In this document: positions 23,512 to 32,756 of the stretch, in pieces
Numbering within the stretch: position 1 is the first letter of the stretch
Layout of the letters: every line of letters begins with the position of its first letter
Assembly (NCBI RefSeq): GCF_019029495.1
Contig: NZ_JAERQM010000002.1
Span: forward strand, 124,001 to 188,000
Length of the DNA stretch: 64,000 nucleotides
Origin: Falsiroseomonas oleicola
Lineage (GTDB): Bacteria > Pseudomonadota > Alphaproteobacteria > Acetobacterales > Acetobacteraceae
Reading direction: 5' to 3'
Position numbers and translations under genes: made by a program
Notes under the pieces: generated by a model
Told to the model about the DNA's origin: nothing
Seen by the model: the letters and a program-made list of their open reading frames with translations, nothing else
The model's database searches: none

Positions 23512-24357
23512 TCACGGCAGCATGATCGGCGCCAGCCCGTGCCGTTCGGCCGCGCGGGCCAGGCTGCCATCGACCCGGCTGCGCTCCAGGAAGGCGTTGA
23601 CCTCGTTCAGCCAGGCCTGGTCGCCACGCGGCATGGCATAGGCGTAGAGCGTGTCGCCGAAGCGGCCGGGCGGGTCGATGACCCGCGCCCAGTCATGCAT
23701 CAGCACCATCCGCCGGGTATAGGGAAAGTCGGACATGAAGACATCGGCCCGGCCCGACAGGATTTCCCCCTCCCGCGTCCGGGGCGGGGTCACCACCATC
23801 ACCTCCGCGTTGCGCAGCGTCTCCCGCATCAGCGGTTCCATCACCGTCCCGGCGGCCACGGCCACCACCGTGCCGGGGCTGTCGATGTCCCGCCAGCTCT
23901 GCACCCGGGTATTGGTGCGCGTGGTCACCGCATAGACGGCGCTGGCCATATAGGGCTTCGAGAAGGCCACACGCAGGGCGCGAGCGGGAGTGATGCCGAC
24001 CGCCATCATCGCGATGTCGCAGCGCCCCTCCTCCAGCCTTGCCATGAATTCGGTGAAATTCGTCTCGATGAAGGCCGGCCGCACCTGGAGTCGCGCCGCC
24101 AGGCCGCGCGCCATGTCGATGTCGAGGCCTTCCATCTCGCCGTTCCGGGGATTGCGGTAGGAGATCGCGAAATAATCCGGCCAGATACAGACCAGCAGTT
24201 CACCACGGCTGCGGATCGCGCCCAGGCGGCCGGGTGCGGACGGGGTTGCGGTCGCGTCAGGCGGTCCTGACAGAATTTGCGCCCGAACTGCGTCTCTCCG
24301 CTCGCAAATTAAGACAAAAAGAACCATAAACGTCGTCGCAAAGATGGCTCCACGCAT
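23512..24357 (-). CDS. Periplasmic amino-acid-type solute-binding protein (SBP_bac_3)
   Basis: 281-residue bacterial family-3 binding protein. The N-terminus [17 protein letters not shown] is a signal sequence or anchor. The mature part has [35 protein letters not shown], and [19 protein letters not shown] followed by RVAFSKPYM, all family hallmarks. No permease genes are adjacent. The neighbour is a divergent hybrid sensor kinase, and the two start regions overlap by about 14 bp. The protein may serve sensing rather than transport (inference). Start alternatives are ATG 24327 and an ATG at 24441 that would give an 84-bp longer N-terminus inside the kinase gene. Confidence 0.82.
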   Translation of the reverse strand: MRGAIFATTFMVLFVLICERRDAVRAQILSGPPDATATPSAPGRLGAIRSRGELLVCIWPDYFAISYRNPRNGEMEGLDIDMARGLAARLQVRPAFIETNFTEFMARLEEGRCDIAMMAVGITPARALRVAFSKPYMASAVYAVTTRTNTRVQSWRDIDSPGTVVAVAAGTVMEPLMRETLRNAEVMVVTPPRTREGEILSGRADVFMSDFPYTRRMVLMHDWARVIDPPGRFGDTLYAYAMPRGDQAWLNEVNAFLERSRVDGSLARAAERHGLAPIMLP

Positions 24358-27013
24358 CACCCAACTCCGTTTCGCCCTGCGGCGCTCGCTGGGCCTCGGC
24401 GCACCCCGCCCCGCCGAGCCGCGTCCCTGGCTGCTGTTCACCGCGGCCGTCGGGCTGGTCGCCCTGTGCCTTGTGGGAATCTACAGCATCCTGATGCATC
24501 GCGGCCAGCAGGACGCCATCGCGGATGCGGAAAGGCTGACCCAGGGGGTCGCCGCCGGGCTGGCGGACCAGCTCACCCGCGCCATCCAGACGGTCGACCT
24601 GGTGATGCTGGATGCCCAGGACCGGCTGACGGAAGCCGAGCCGGGCCAGGTCGCGCGGCAGGTCACCGTCCGCATCCGGGATGTGCCGCAGCTGCGCGCC
24701 GTGCTGATCGCCGATGCCCAGGGCTTCATCATCGCCAGCTCGGTGGAGGGGCTGCGCGAGGCCTCGGTGGCGGAGCGGGAATGGTTCCGCCTGCTGCGCT
24801 TCGGCGGCCAGGCCCTGCGCCTGGGCGCGCCGGAGGCCGGGCGCTACCTTGGCCCCACCGGGCGGGCCATCGGCCATGCCGGCGGGCTCTATGCCATTCC
24901 CTATGCCCGGGCGCTGCGCGGGCCGCGCGGCGAATTCCTCGGCACCATCATCGCCATCCTGAATCCGGACTACTTCGTCGGCGTGGCCCGGCGCCATGCG
25001 GAGAGCTTCGGCGCCGTCATCCGCATCCATTCCTTCCAGGGCCTGCTGCTGGCCCGTTCCGATGGCCGGGTGGAAGGGGTGGGGGAGCTGAATTCCTCCT
25101 CCTGGATCTTCCGCGATTTCCTGCCACGCCGGGAATCCGGCACCTGGGCCGGAATCGACCAGGACCGGTCCGATGTCGTCGCCTCCTTCGCCGTCACCCG
25201 CCAGGGGGCCTTCGTGGTCGAGGTCGCCCGCAACCGGGAGGATGCGCTGGACAGCGCGCATCGCCTGGGCGCGCTGCTGGCCGCCGGTGTCGCCGCCGCC
25301 GCCGTGGTCACGCTGGTGGCGCTGTGGCTGCTGGTGCGCCAGGCCCAGGCGCTGAAGATGCAGGGCCAGCGCCTTTCCGAGTCCGAGCGTCATGCCGTCG
25401 CCGCCTCCCGCGCCAAGGAGGATTTCCTGGCCTCGATGAGCCATGAGATCCGCACGCCGATGAATGGCGTGATCGGCATGACCGGCCTGCTGCTGGACAC
25501 GCGGCTCGACAGCCTCCAGCGCCGCTATGCCGAGACCATCCAGGGCTCCGCCGAGCATCTGATGCTGGTGCTGAACGACATCCTCGACTTCTCCAAGCTG
25601 GAGGCGGGGGCGCTGCAGATCGAGCAGGTGCCCTTCAACATCGAGGCCGAGATCGCCACGATCGTCGAGCTTTTCGCCCCGCGCGCCGCCGCCAAGGGGG
25701 TGGAGCTGGTCTGCGCCCTGTCGCCCGAACTGCCGGCGCGCGTCATGGGCGACCCCGGCCGCATCCGCCAGATGCTGTTCAACCTGGTCGGCAACGCCGT
25801 GAAATTCACCGAGACGGGCTGGATCCAGGTGGCGATCTCGGTCGATGCCGAGCTGGACTACTGGCGGCTGCGCGCCTCCGTCTCCGACACCGGAATTGGC
25901 ATCGAGCGCGACAAGATCGCGCATCTGTTCGAACGCTTCACCCAGGCCGATGCCTCGATCCGCCGCAAATACGGCGGCACCGGCCTGGGGCTCGCCATCT
26001 GCAAGCGGCTGGCGGAGGAGATGGGCGGCGGGATCGAGGCGGTGCCGCGGCTGGCCGGGGTGCGCAATGGCGGCGGCAGCGTCTTCCGCTTCTCCGTGAA
26101 GATCGGCCGGGTGGAGGGCGACCAGCAGCCGCTGACCGGCCTCGCCGGGCGCCGCGTTCTGGTGGTGGACGACCTGCCGCTGAACCGGGAAATCCTGGTG
26201 CGACAGTTGGTCGGCATGGGGGCGGAAGCCGCCGCCGTTTCCGATGGCGGCACCGCGCTCGCCGCGCTGCGCGCCGCCGCCAGCCAGGGCCGGCCCTTCG
26301 AGGCGGCGGTGCTGGACGGGCAATTGCCGGATGGCGACGGCCTGGCCCTGGCGCGGCGCATCCGCCAGGACTGGGACAGCTTTGGCCGGCCGCGCCTGCT
26401 GCTCTGCGCTTCCGGTTCCGCCGACCCGCGGGAGGCGCAGCGCCAGGGGGGGCATTCGGGGAACCATTCGGGGCAGGGGGTGCTCGACGGGCTGCTGCTG
26501 AAGCCGGCGCTGCCGACCCGGCTGCGGGACGCGCTGCTGCTGGCGCTGGCGCCACGCCAGGCGGCGGCGGCGCCCGCCCCGGCGCCCGAGCCGAGCCCCG
26601 AACCGGAGGGGCCGCAGATCCGCATCCTGCTGGTCGAGGACAACCCGACCAACCAATTGGTCATGCGCACCATCCTGTCCCGCGCCGGGGCCCTGGTGGA
26701 GGTGGCGGGGGACGGGGCGCAGGCCGTGGCGGCGGCGGAGGGCGACCCCTTCGATGCCATCCTGATGGACCTTCAGATGCCGGTGATGGACGGGCTGGAG
26801 GCCACCCGCACCATCCGCGCCAGGTCCGGGCCCAACAGCGGCACCCGCATCATCGGCCTGACCGCCGCCGTCGGCCCGGAATTCGAGCGGCAGTGCCGGG
26901 AGGCGGGGATGGACGACTACCTCGGCAAGCCGGTGCAGCGCGAGACGCTACTGCGCAAGCTGGGCCTCGCGGTCAAGCCGAAGCAACCCGCCGGCTCCGA
27001 CCGCGCCGCGTAA
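24344..27013 (+). CDS. Hybrid histidine kinase with periplasmic sensor and two receiver domains
   Basis: 889-residue membrane kinase. TM1 is at about residues 30-50 and TM2 at about 306-330, enclosing a periplasmic PDC/dCache-like sensor of roughly 250 residues. HisKA carries the phosphorylated His367 in [12 protein letters not shown]. HATPase_c shows [13 protein letters not shown] and [12 protein letters not shown]. Receiver 1 (about 603-720) has VLVVDD and the acceptor Asp in [12 protein letters not shown]. Receiver 2 (about 760-880) has ILLVEDN and [12 protein letters not shown]. There is no Hpt domain, so phosphate must pass to an external partner. The divergent binding-protein gene may supply its ligand (inference). 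Confidence 0.92.
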   Translation: MAPRITQLRFALRRSLGLGAPRPAEPRPWLLFTAAVGLVALCLVGIYSILMHRGQQDAIADAERLTQGVAAGLADQLTRAIQTVDLVMLDAQDRLTEAEPGQVARQVTVRIRDVPQLRAVLIADAQGFIIASSVEGLREASVAEREWFRLLRFGGQALRLGAPEAGRYLGPTGRAIGHAGGLYAIPYARALRGPRGEFLGTIIAILNPDYFVGVARRHAESFGAVIRIHSFQGLLLARSDGRVEGVGELNSSSWIFRDFLPRRESGTWAGIDQDRSDVVASFAVTRQGAFVVEVARNREDALDSAHRLGALLAAGVAAAAVVTLVALWLLVRQAQALKMQGQRLSESERHAVAASRAKEDFLASMSHEIRTPMNGVIGMTGLLLDTRLDSLQRRYAETIQGSAEHLMLVLNDILDFSKLEAGALQIEQVPFNIEAEIATIVELFAPRAAAKGVELVCALSPELPARVMGDPGRIRQMLFNLVGNAVKFTETGWIQVAISVDAELDYWRLRASVSDTGIGIERDKIAHLFERFTQADASIRRKYGGTGLGLAICKRLAEEMGGGIEAVPRLAGVRNGGGSVFRFSVKIGRVEGDQQPLTGLAGRRVLVVDDLPLNREILVRQLVGMGAEAAAVSDGGTALAALRAAASQGRPFEAAVLDGQLPDGDGLALARRIRQDWDSFGRPRLLLCASGSADPREAQRQGGHSGNHSGQGVLDGLLLKPALPTRLRDALLLALAPRQAAAAPAPAPEPSPEPEGPQIRILLVEDNPTNQLVMRTILSRAGALVEVAGDGAQAVAAAEGDPFDAILMDLQMPVMDGLEATRTIRARSGPNSGTRIIGLTAAVGPEFERQCREAGMDDYLGKPVQRETLLRKLGLAVKPKQPAGSDRAA

Positions 27014-27017
27014 AGGG

Positions 27018-27716
27018 CTATTCGGCGAGAGGCAGTCCGTCCACCGCGACGGCGAGGCCGCCGCGCTGGTCGCGCAGCGCCATGACCGCCACCCCCGCCA
27101 CCGCCCAGCCTTCCCCCTGCCGCAGCAGCAGCGGCGCGCCGGAGACGCCGCGCGTGCCGGCGCAGCCATGGCGCAGCAGCAGCTGGCCCGCCGCGTCGCG
27201 CTGCACCGCCAGCACCCGGCAATCGGTATCGGCCAGCAGCGCATGCGCCCGGTCCTGCTGCCATCCGCCCAGCGCCACGGCCGTGCCGGCCGGCGGCAGG
27301 GCGGCCAGGGGCAGGAACGGATTGGGCAGGCGCCGCGCCAGCCGCAGCACCGCCCAGTCGGCGCCGGCCGGGCCGCCGGAAGCGGGGTCGTAGCCAGGGC
27401 CGATCCGCAGCGCGGCACCCTGCGCATGGCTGGTGAAGTCGCCGCGATGATAGCCGGCCAGCACATGCAGACGCTCCGGCCGCAGCGGCTGCCTTGTGCG
27501 CCGCGCCACCACGCAATGCGCCGCCGTCAGCACCAGGTCGGGCGCGATCAGCACGCCGGTGCAGCGGCCGCCGGCCTCACTCTGCACCCGCACCAGGCTG
27601 GACCAGGGGGCCTGCCCGGTCAGCACCGGCCGGCGCGCCGCGTCCTGCCCCACCCCCGGCAATTGCGCCGCCGCCGGGCTGGCCAGCAACAGGGCGAGCA
27701 GGGCGGCGCGGATCAT
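27018..27716 (-). CDS. Exported trypsin-like serine protease
   Basis: 232-residue S1-family protease with signal peptide MIRAALLALLLASPAAA. The catalytic triad is visible: His67 in LVLTAAHC, Asp120 in GADWAVLRLA and Ser192 in RGVSGAPLLL. The Cys pair around the His loop (RCTGVLIAPD, then AAHC) could form the usual disulfide. There is no PDZ domain, so it is not a DegP-type protease. The start overlaps the stop of the upstream MFS gene (ATGA), so the two are translationally coupled. The gene is convergent with the hybrid kinase gene, 4 bp away. Confidence 0.88.
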   Translation of the reverse strand: MIRAALLALLLASPAAAQLPGVGQDAARRPVLTGQAPWSSLVRVQSEAGGRCTGVLIAPDLVLTAAHCVVARRTRQPLRPERLHVLAGYHRGDFTSHAQGAALRIGPGYDPASGGPAGADWAVLRLARRLPNPFLPLAALPPAGTAVALGGWQQDRAHALLADTDCRVLAVQRDAAGQLLLRHGCAGTRGVSGAPLLLRQGEGWAVAGVAVMALRDQRGGLAVAVDGLPLAE

Positions 27717-28840
27717 GCAGCCCGCCGGGTCGGCAAACGATGAATCAGGACCGCGACGACCAGGGCCAGTCCGGCCACCAGCCAGGGCACAAGCCCGGCC
27801 CCGCCAAGGTCGGCCGCCAGCCCCAGCGCCGCCGGCACCACCGCCACCCCCAGAGTCGCCGCCGAGACCTGCAACCCCACCGCCTGCGCCGCCGCCGCCG
27901 CGCCCAGCCGGGCCGGGGTGCGGGCCATGATGGTGGGGTAGATCGGCGCCAGCGCCACGGCCAGCAGCGCCAGCATAAGCAGGTCCGCCACCCCGCTGGC
28001 AAAACCCAGCGCCGCCAGCACCGCCACCGGGGCAAGCAGCCGCAGCAGCCGGTCCGCACCGATCCGGTCCACCACGAAGCCCAGGCCGATGCGCCCGCCG
28101 GTGAGGGCGGCGAAGAACAGCGTGGCGGCCATGGCGCCCTCCGCCGGGGTGGCGCCGCGGGCGGCGGTCATGATGGTGGCGGCCCATTGGCCGGCGCCGG
28201 CCTCCAGCCCCGTATAGAGGAAGAAGATCGCCACCTGCAGCCGCGCCACCGGGTTGCGCAGCACGGTCCAGGCGCCGTGGCGCGGCCCCTCCGCCGGGCC
28301 GGCGCCCTGCCAGCGGCGGCGGGTGGCGAGGAAGCCGAGGGTGAGCAGCGCCAGCGCCAGCCCGACGGCGAGGTAGCCGGCCTGCCAGCCGAAGCCCGCC
28401 GCCAGCAGGGCCGCCGCCGTGGCCGGGCCGAGCGTGGCGCCGACCCCCCAGAAGCCGTGCAGCCAGTTCATGTGGCGCGGCTGGAAGCGGGCGGCGGCGA
28501 AGGCGTTCATCGCCGCATCCACCGCCCCGCCCCCGGCGCCGGCCAGCGCCGCCAGGGCGACGAAGAAGACGAAGGGCGGCGCCGCCGATTGCAGCAGGGC
28601 GGCGCAGGCGGTGGCCGCCAGGCTGGCCACCAGCAGCCAGCCGATGCCGAAGGCGTCGACCAGGCGGGCGGTGAAGATGCCGGCCAGCACATAGCCGCCG
28701 GCCGTGACCGCCAGGATCAGCCCGAGCCCGGCATTCGGCACGCCGTAGAAGGGTCGCAACTCCGGCCACAGGCTGCCCGGCATCGGGTCCGGCAGGCCGA
28801 GGCCGATGAAGGCGAGGAAGGCGAGGGCAAGAAGCGGCAT
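27713..28840 (-). CDS. MFS transporter
   Basis: 375-residue membrane protein with about 12 predicted helices in two halves. The helix 2-3 loop reads FTARLVDAFGIGWL. A loop in the second half, GGRIGLGFVVDRIGADRLL, is a clear version of the MFS A-motif pattern. GFWGVGATLGPATAAALL marks the helix 5 region. Substrate unknown. Coupled to the downstream protease gene by a 4-bp overlap, an unusual pairing with no obvious common role. Confidence 0.85.
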   Translation of the reverse strand: MPLLALAFLAFIGLGLPDPMPGSLWPELRPFYGVPNAGLGLILAVTAGGYVLAGIFTARLVDAFGIGWLLVASLAATACAALLQSAAPPFVFFVALAALAGAGGGAVDAAMNAFAAARFQPRHMNWLHGFWGVGATLGPATAAALLAAGFGWQAGYLAVGLALALLTLGFLATRRRWQGAGPAEGPRHGAWTVLRNPVARLQVAIFFLYTGLEAGAGQWAATIMTAARGATPAEGAMAATLFFAALTGGRIGLGFVVDRIGADRLLRLLAPVAVLAALGFASGVADLLMLALLAVALAPIYPTIMARTPARLGAAAAAQAVGLQVSAATLGVAVVPAALGLAADLGGAGLVPWLVAGLALVVAVLIHRLPTRRAA

Positions 28841-28875
28841 GAGCGGGGGCTACACCGGACGGTGCGCCGAGGCCA

Positions 28876-29358
28876 TCAGGGGTCGATGCCCGTCGCCTCA
28901 AGCGGCGTGCCGTCCTTGCGCGTGAACATCGCGGGTTGGTCATGGGGCGGCGCCAGCATGTCGATGTCCGAATAGGTGGCGTCATCGTCCGGGATGCGGC
29001 TGCCGATCTCCAGCACCAGGGCCTCGGCGCCGGACAGGTTGTGCAGATGGTGGCCATCCGGCTCGCCGGCCTTGAAGCCGGCCGCTTCGCCGGGGCGGAG
29101 CACTTCCTCCCCGGTATCGGTCACCAGCGTCACCTCGCCGGCCAGCACGAAGATGAACTCGTCGGAGCCCTTGTGCCAGTGGCGCTGGCTGGACCAGGCG
29201 CCGGGCGGCAGGCGCAGCAGGTTGACGCCGAACTGCGTCAGCCCCGCCGCATCGCCCAGCCGGCGGCGTTCGCGGCTCCGGCAGGGTTCGTCATGTGGCG
29301 CGGGATAGTGGCAGCCGATGACGGGGGGAAGGGTGGCGGGATCGATGCGCTTGCCCAT
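28876..29358 (-). CDS. Cupin-domain protein
   Basis: 160-residue single-domain cupin. Motif 1 contributes HWHKGSDEFIFVLAGE (metal-ligand histidines and Glu) and motif 2 contributes GHHLHNLSG. LVTDTGEEVLRPGEAAGFKAG is the characteristic turn between them. The ATG at 29358 is preceded by AGGAAA at good spacing and was preferred over the earlier ATG at 29391. Function is unassigned; relatives include sugar-binding and dioxygenase-like cupins. Lies downstream of the copper-handling genes but 67 bp away, so operon membership is uncertain. Confidence 0.83.
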   Translation of the reverse strand: MGKRIDPATLPPVIGCHYPAPHDEPCRSRERRRLGDAAGLTQFGVNLLRLPPGAWSSQRHWHKGSDEFIFVLAGEVTLVTDTGEEVLRPGEAAGFKAGEPDGHHLHNLSGAEALVLEIGSRIPDDDATYSDIDMLAPPHDQPAMFTRKDGTPLEATGIDP

Positions 29359-29425
29359 GCTGCGTTTCCTTTTGGAGCGAAAGAGCATCACAGCATGGGG
29401 CTGCGCCGAGGTCAGGACCGACCCG

Positions 29426-29908
29426 TCAGTGTCGGTGGCTGCCGCCGACGGCAGCCGGGCCGCGGGACCCGGCGGATTGCACTTCGAGGGTGACCTGAAT
29501 CTCCCCGGCCTTCTCGAAGACCAGGGTGACGGGCACGCTTTCGCCCTGGCGCAGGGCCTGCTTCAGGTCGATCAGCATGATGTGCAGCCCGCCGGGGGCG
29601 AGCGTCACCGTCTCCCCCGCCGGCAGGTCGATGGCCTCCACTGGCCGCATGCGCATGACGTTGCCGTCGCGGATATGGGTGTGCAGCTCCACCGTCCGGG
29701 CGATGTCGGCGCGGGCGGCGACCAGCCGGTCGGCCGCGCCGCTGTTGCGCAGCGTGAGGAAGCCGGCGCCGACCCGGCCGGCGCCGGCCGCGCGGGACCA
29801 GCCCGCCTCGGCCTGGATCGGGCCATGGGCATGGCCCTGTGCCTGGGCGCGGGTCGCGGCCAGACCGATCAGCGCGCCGAGGCCGGCGCGGCGTGTGAAT
29901 GCCGTCAT
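29426..29908 (-). CDS. PCu(A)C-family periplasmic copper chaperone
   Basis: 160-residue exported protein (signal MTAFTRRAGLGALIGLAATRA, with a twin-arginine-like start). The Cu(I) site pattern is present: ELHTHIRDGNVMRMR, later LAPGGLHIMLIDL, giving the His/Met ligands of the H-M-x10-H-x-M class. The C-terminal GGSHRH adds more possible metal ligands. PCu(A)C proteins deliver copper to cytochrome oxidase CuA/CuB centres. It is the last gene of a copper-related run (DUF2946, YcnI, small protein, PCu(A)C). Confidence 0.9.
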   Translation of the reverse strand: MTAFTRRAGLGALIGLAATRAQAQGHAHGPIQAEAGWSRAAGAGRVGAGFLTLRNSGAADRLVAARADIARTVELHTHIRDGNVMRMRPVEAIDLPAGETVTLAPGGLHIMLIDLKQALRQGESVPVTLVFEKAGEIQVTLEVQSAGSRGPAAVGGSHRH

Positions 29909-29920
29909 CGTCCTGCCTCC

Positions 29921-30271
29921 TCAGCCCAGCATGTCGAGGCTGTCGGCACCTATACCGGCGCGGCCCTCGATGCGCCCCGCCAGCCGGGCGAGATTGGCGG
30001 CGATGCGGGCGCCGGCCACCGGGTCGCCGGTGGTGCAGGTGGCATTGGCGATGGTCAGCGCGCGCTGCATCGCCATGGTCTCGGCCGGGGTCGCGTGAAT
30101 CAGCGCGGCCTCCAGCGCTCTCCGGGCCGGCTCCAGCGCGCCGTCACAGACGGCGGTCAGGTGGGCCTCCATCGCCTCCGCATCGCAGGCGGCGGCGCGG
30201 CGGGTGGTGAGCAGGGTGCCGGCGGCGACCGCGGCGGCGGCGAGCGGCAGGAAACGGCGGGTCTGGGTCAT
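29921..30271 (-). CDS. Small exported protein of unknown function in the copper cluster
   Basis: 116 residues with a signal peptide (MTQTRRFLPLAAAAVAAGTL to about AAAC). The mature part is mostly helical and contains three cysteines (ACDAEAM, TAVCDGAL, NATCTTGDP) and several Met/His residues, which would suit a metal-related role. It matches no family I recognise. It lies 10 bp after ycnI and 12 bp before the PCu(A)C gene, so it is almost certainly cotranscribed with both. Confidence 0.7.
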   Translation of the reverse strand: MTQTRRFLPLAAAAVAAGTLLTTRRAAACDAEAMEAHLTAVCDGALEPARRALEAALIHATPAETMAMQRALTIANATCTTGDPVAGARIAANLARLAGRIEGRAGIGADSLDMLG

Positions 30272-30281
30272 GGTGATGTCC

Positions 30282-30791
30282 TCAGTTGCGCGGCAGCAGC
30301 CGCACGGCCGGGGCGGGCATGCGGTAGTCGGTGATGCGGCGGCCGGCTTCGGGAATCTCGGTCCAGGCGGCCTGCTTGCCCTCCGGGCAATCCTGCACGA
30401 CGGGGATGTAGAGCAGCTCGCCGGGCGTGTTGGGCAGGCGCATGCGGATGACGAATTCGTCGTAATGCGCGCTTTCCAGCCGGCCGCCTTCCCAGATGAT
30501 CTCGGAAAGCGGGGCGGTGGCGCCATGGCCGCTGCCGGCCTCGCCGCGCGCGACGGTGCGCAGCGTCCAGCCCGCCTTCGGCATCGGCTGGGCGATGGTC
30601 ACACCCTCCGGCAGCCGCACGGTGAAGCGGATGGTGGGGGCGCCGTCGCAGCCATGCGGCACGCGGAAGGTGGCGCGATAGGTGCTGTTCGGCGCGGCCT
30701 GCTGTGTTTCCAGCGTGACATGCGCGGCGGCGGGCGCGCTGCACAGGGCGGCACCGGCCAGGGCGAAGGCGCCCAGGGTGGTCTTGAACAT
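30282..30791 (-). CDS. ycnI: YcnI-like copper-binding protein (DUF1775)
   Basis: 169-residue exported protein. The signal peptide ends SAPAAA and the mature protein begins HVTLETQQAAPNSTYRATFR. A His at position 1 is the Cu(II) ligand of the YcnI mono-histidine brace. Further family stretches are VPHGCDGAPTIRFTVRLPEG, MPKAGWTLRTV and EFVIRMRLPNTPGELLYIPV. The start at 30791 gives a compact signal peptide. YcnI proteins act in periplasmic copper homeostasis, in keeping with the neighbouring PCu(A)C chaperone. Confidence 0.9.
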   Translation of the reverse strand: MFKTTLGAFALAGAALCSAPAAAHVTLETQQAAPNSTYRATFRVPHGCDGAPTIRFTVRLPEGVTIAQPMPKAGWTLRTVARGEAGSGHGATAPLSEIIWEGGRLESAHYDEFVIRMRLPNTPGELLYIPVVQDCPEGKQAAWTEIPEAGRRITDYRMPAPAVRLLPRN

Positions 30792-30833
30792 GGCGAGATT
30801 CCTGCATTCCAAGGGGATAGGCCCGGTTGGTCG

Positions 30834-31205
30834 TCAGGAGGTCGGCGGTGCCCTTGGTTGCGGCTGGCAGCGGGGCGGGGGCGCCGGGCTGGGCGTGGAG
30901 GGCGGGGCGGGGGCCTCGGCCTGCGCCAGCAGCAGGGGCGGCAGCAGCGCCATCGGGGGGGGCGGCAAGGCGGCGCCACCGAGGCCGCCGCAGAGCGGGC
31001 AGAGCATGCCCGTGGCATGGTCGGCGCCCGGAAGCTCGTGGTCGTCCAGCACCAGCGGGATGCTGCGCATCCCCTCCGGCGTGCAGATGTCCATGTGCAG
31101 AACATCGCCGGGCGCGGCCAGCTTCAGGCAATGGCCGAACGCCGTGCCCCACTGCATGAGCAGCAGCAGCACGAGAAGCCGGGTGAGGGCAGGGCGGAAG
31201 CGCAC
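30834..31205 (-). CDS. DUF2946-like small exported protein
   Basis: 123 residues with an N-terminal hydrophobic helix (LTRLLVLLLLMQWGTAFGH). Downstream features are VLHMDICTPEGM, then a conserved MLCPLCGG and a run of prolines, as in the DUF2946 family that commonly accompanies copper genes. His, Met and paired Cys residues suggest metal binding. The C-terminal third is low-complexity Pro/Ala. First gene of the four-gene copper run, 42 bp before ycnI. Confidence 0.72.
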   Translation of the reverse strand: MRFRPALTRLLVLLLLMQWGTAFGHCLKLAAPGDVLHMDICTPEGMRSIPLVLDDHELPGADHATGMLCPLCGGLGGAALPPPPMALLPPLLLAQAEAPAPPSTPSPAPPPRCQPQPRAPPTS

Positions 31206-31241
31206 GGCGTAGCTGTAGCACTGCCGACCCCTGAAACGGAA

Positions 31242-31273
31242 GCGGCGCGCGACCCTTCCGGATCGCGCGCCGC
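31242..31273 (-). terminator. GC-rich hairpin after the BI-1 gene
   Basis: An 11-bp perfect stem (31242-31252 with 31263-31273) with a 10-base loop lies 27 bp past the BI-1 stop. On the minus strand it is followed by TTCCGTTTC, a weak U-rich run. It separates BI-1 from the copper operon. Confidence 0.6.
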
Positions 31274-31299
31274 GCCATGTCAGGCGGTTGGCCTGGGCA

Positions 31300-32103
31300 T
31301 CAGTCGCTGTTCTGGCGCACGCCCATGAACTGCAGCAGAAGCTGGAACAGGTTCACGAAGTTCAGGTAGAGGCCCAGCGCGTCGAAGACGCTGCGCTTGC
31401 CAGCCTCGTCGGAGCCTTCGGCATAGGCATGCTCGATGTAGTCCGCCTTGATCCGCTGCGTGTCATAGGCGGTGAGGCCGACGAAGACGACCACGCCGAT
31501 GACGCTGATGGCGAATTGCAGGGCGGAGCTGCCGATGAACATGTTCACCAGGCTCGCGATGATGATGCCGATCAGGCCCATCAGCATGAAGCTGCCCAGC
31601 TTCGTCAGGTCGGCCTTCGTGGTGTAGCCATAGAGGCTGATCGCCGCGAACATGCCGGCCGTGATGAAGAAGGTGCTGGCGATGGAAGCGCCCGTGTAGA
31701 TCGCGAAGATGTTCGACATCGACGCGCCCATCACGGCGCAGAAGGCCCAGAACAGCGCCTGCGCACTGGTCTTGCTCATCCGGTTCACGCCGAAGCTCAG
31801 CACCAGGATGAAGGCCAGCGGCGCGAACATCGCGGCCCAGCCCAGGATGGTCGGCGCCGTCGCATTGCCGCGCGGCGTCCGGACCACCTGGTAGAACAGG
31901 CTGGCGATGTCGGGGTTGGAGGCGATGAAATAGGCGACGATGCCGGTCAGCGCGAGGCCGGAGGCCATCCAGTTGTAGACGCGCAGCATGTAGGCGCGCA
32001 GGCCTGCATCGAGCGCTGCGGCGTCCACGCCCGCGGACCGCCCAATGGGCTGGGTCCAGGCCGACGCGCCCGTCCGGAAGCGGTTGTCGGGACCGAGAGC
32101 CAT
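31300..32103 (-). CDS. Bax inhibitor-1/YccA family membrane protein
   Basis: 267-residue inner-membrane protein with seven predicted helices. Recognisable family stretches are YMLRVYNWMASGLALTGIVA, MSKTSAQALFWAFCAVMGAS, TFFITAGMFAAISLYGYTTK and the last-loop motif VGLTAYDTQRIK. The C-terminus YLNFVNLFQLLLQFMG is typical. Bacterial relatives include YbhL and YccA (an FtsH modulator) and Ca2+-leak channels. The ATG at 32103 has GAGGAG about 11 bases upstream. Monocistronic by layout. Confidence 0.92.
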   Translation of the reverse strand: MALGPDNRFRTGASAWTQPIGRSAGVDAAALDAGLRAYMLRVYNWMASGLALTGIVAYFIASNPDIASLFYQVVRTPRGNATAPTILGWAAMFAPLAFILVLSFGVNRMSKTSAQALFWAFCAVMGASMSNIFAIYTGASIASTFFITAGMFAAISLYGYTTKADLTKLGSFMLMGLIGIIIASLVNMFIGSSALQFAISVIGVVVFVGLTAYDTQRIKADYIEHAYAEGSDEAGKRSVFDALGLYLNFVNLFQLLLQFMGVRQNSD

Positions 32104-32232
32104 GGTCAGGAAATCTCCTCGCGGGCGATGGTTAGGGGCCGCCCGCATACGGCCCATCATATGGAACTTCTGTAATCCGGATCAACGGGGGGGTGGCCGG
32201 GACGCGCAAGATTCACGCGGGACCGCGGCGAA

Positions 32233-32736
32233 TCAGGCCGCGCCCTCGGTCCAGTAGCCCTGATGCGGCACCGCGCCTTCCGATTCCAGGGCCGGGCCGA
32301 CCACTTCCACCGGCTCCGCCGCCGAATCGAGGACCGCGCGGCAGGACAAGGTGAGGCCGGCTGTATGCGGCTGGGCATTGCGCAGATGCAGGATGGCCGC
32401 CGCCGACAGGCCATACACCACCCGCCCGACGCCGGTGTAGAAGATGGCGGCCGAGCACATGGCGCAGGGCTCGCCGGAGGAATAGATGCTGGCCCGCCGC
32501 AGCCGCGCGCGCGGCACGCCTGCGGCGATCACCGCCTGGCAGGCATTCATCTCGCTATGCGCCAGGGTGCCGCCGCCGCCTGTGCCCTGGGTGGACAGGC
32601 CCTCCGCCAGGATGGTCCCGTCCTCCGCCACGATCACCGCGGAGAAGGGGCGGTCGCCACGGGCGCGGGCCACGCCGGCCAGGTGGAAGGCGTGGCGCAG
32701 ATGCTCGATATCCTGGGGGTGGAGGTCACTGTCCAT
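32233..32736 (-). CDS. Cytidine/deoxycytidylate-deaminase-family protein (nucleoside or tRNA adenosine/guanine deaminase-like)
   Basis: 167-residue zinc hydrolase. The active-site motif reads LAHSEMNACQ, where most relatives have HAE, with Glu as proton shuttle. The second zinc motif is SSGEPCAMCSAAIFYTGV (PCxxC). RPFSAVIVAEDG is the usual N-terminal strand. Substrate could be guanine, adenosine or another purine base; it is not distinguishable here. Lies 21 bp downstream of the ABC permease gene and could be cotranscribed with it. Confidence 0.85.
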   Translation of the reverse strand: MDSDLHPQDIEHLRHAFHLAGVARARGDRPFSAVIVAEDGTILAEGLSTQGTGGGGTLAHSEMNACQAVIAAGVPRARLRRASIYSSGEPCAMCSAAIFYTGVGRVVYGLSAAAILHLRNAQPHTAGLTLSCRAVLDSAAEPVEVVGPALESEGAVPHQGYWTEGAA

Positions 32737-32756
32737 GCCCCCATCCAAGCGCGTGC

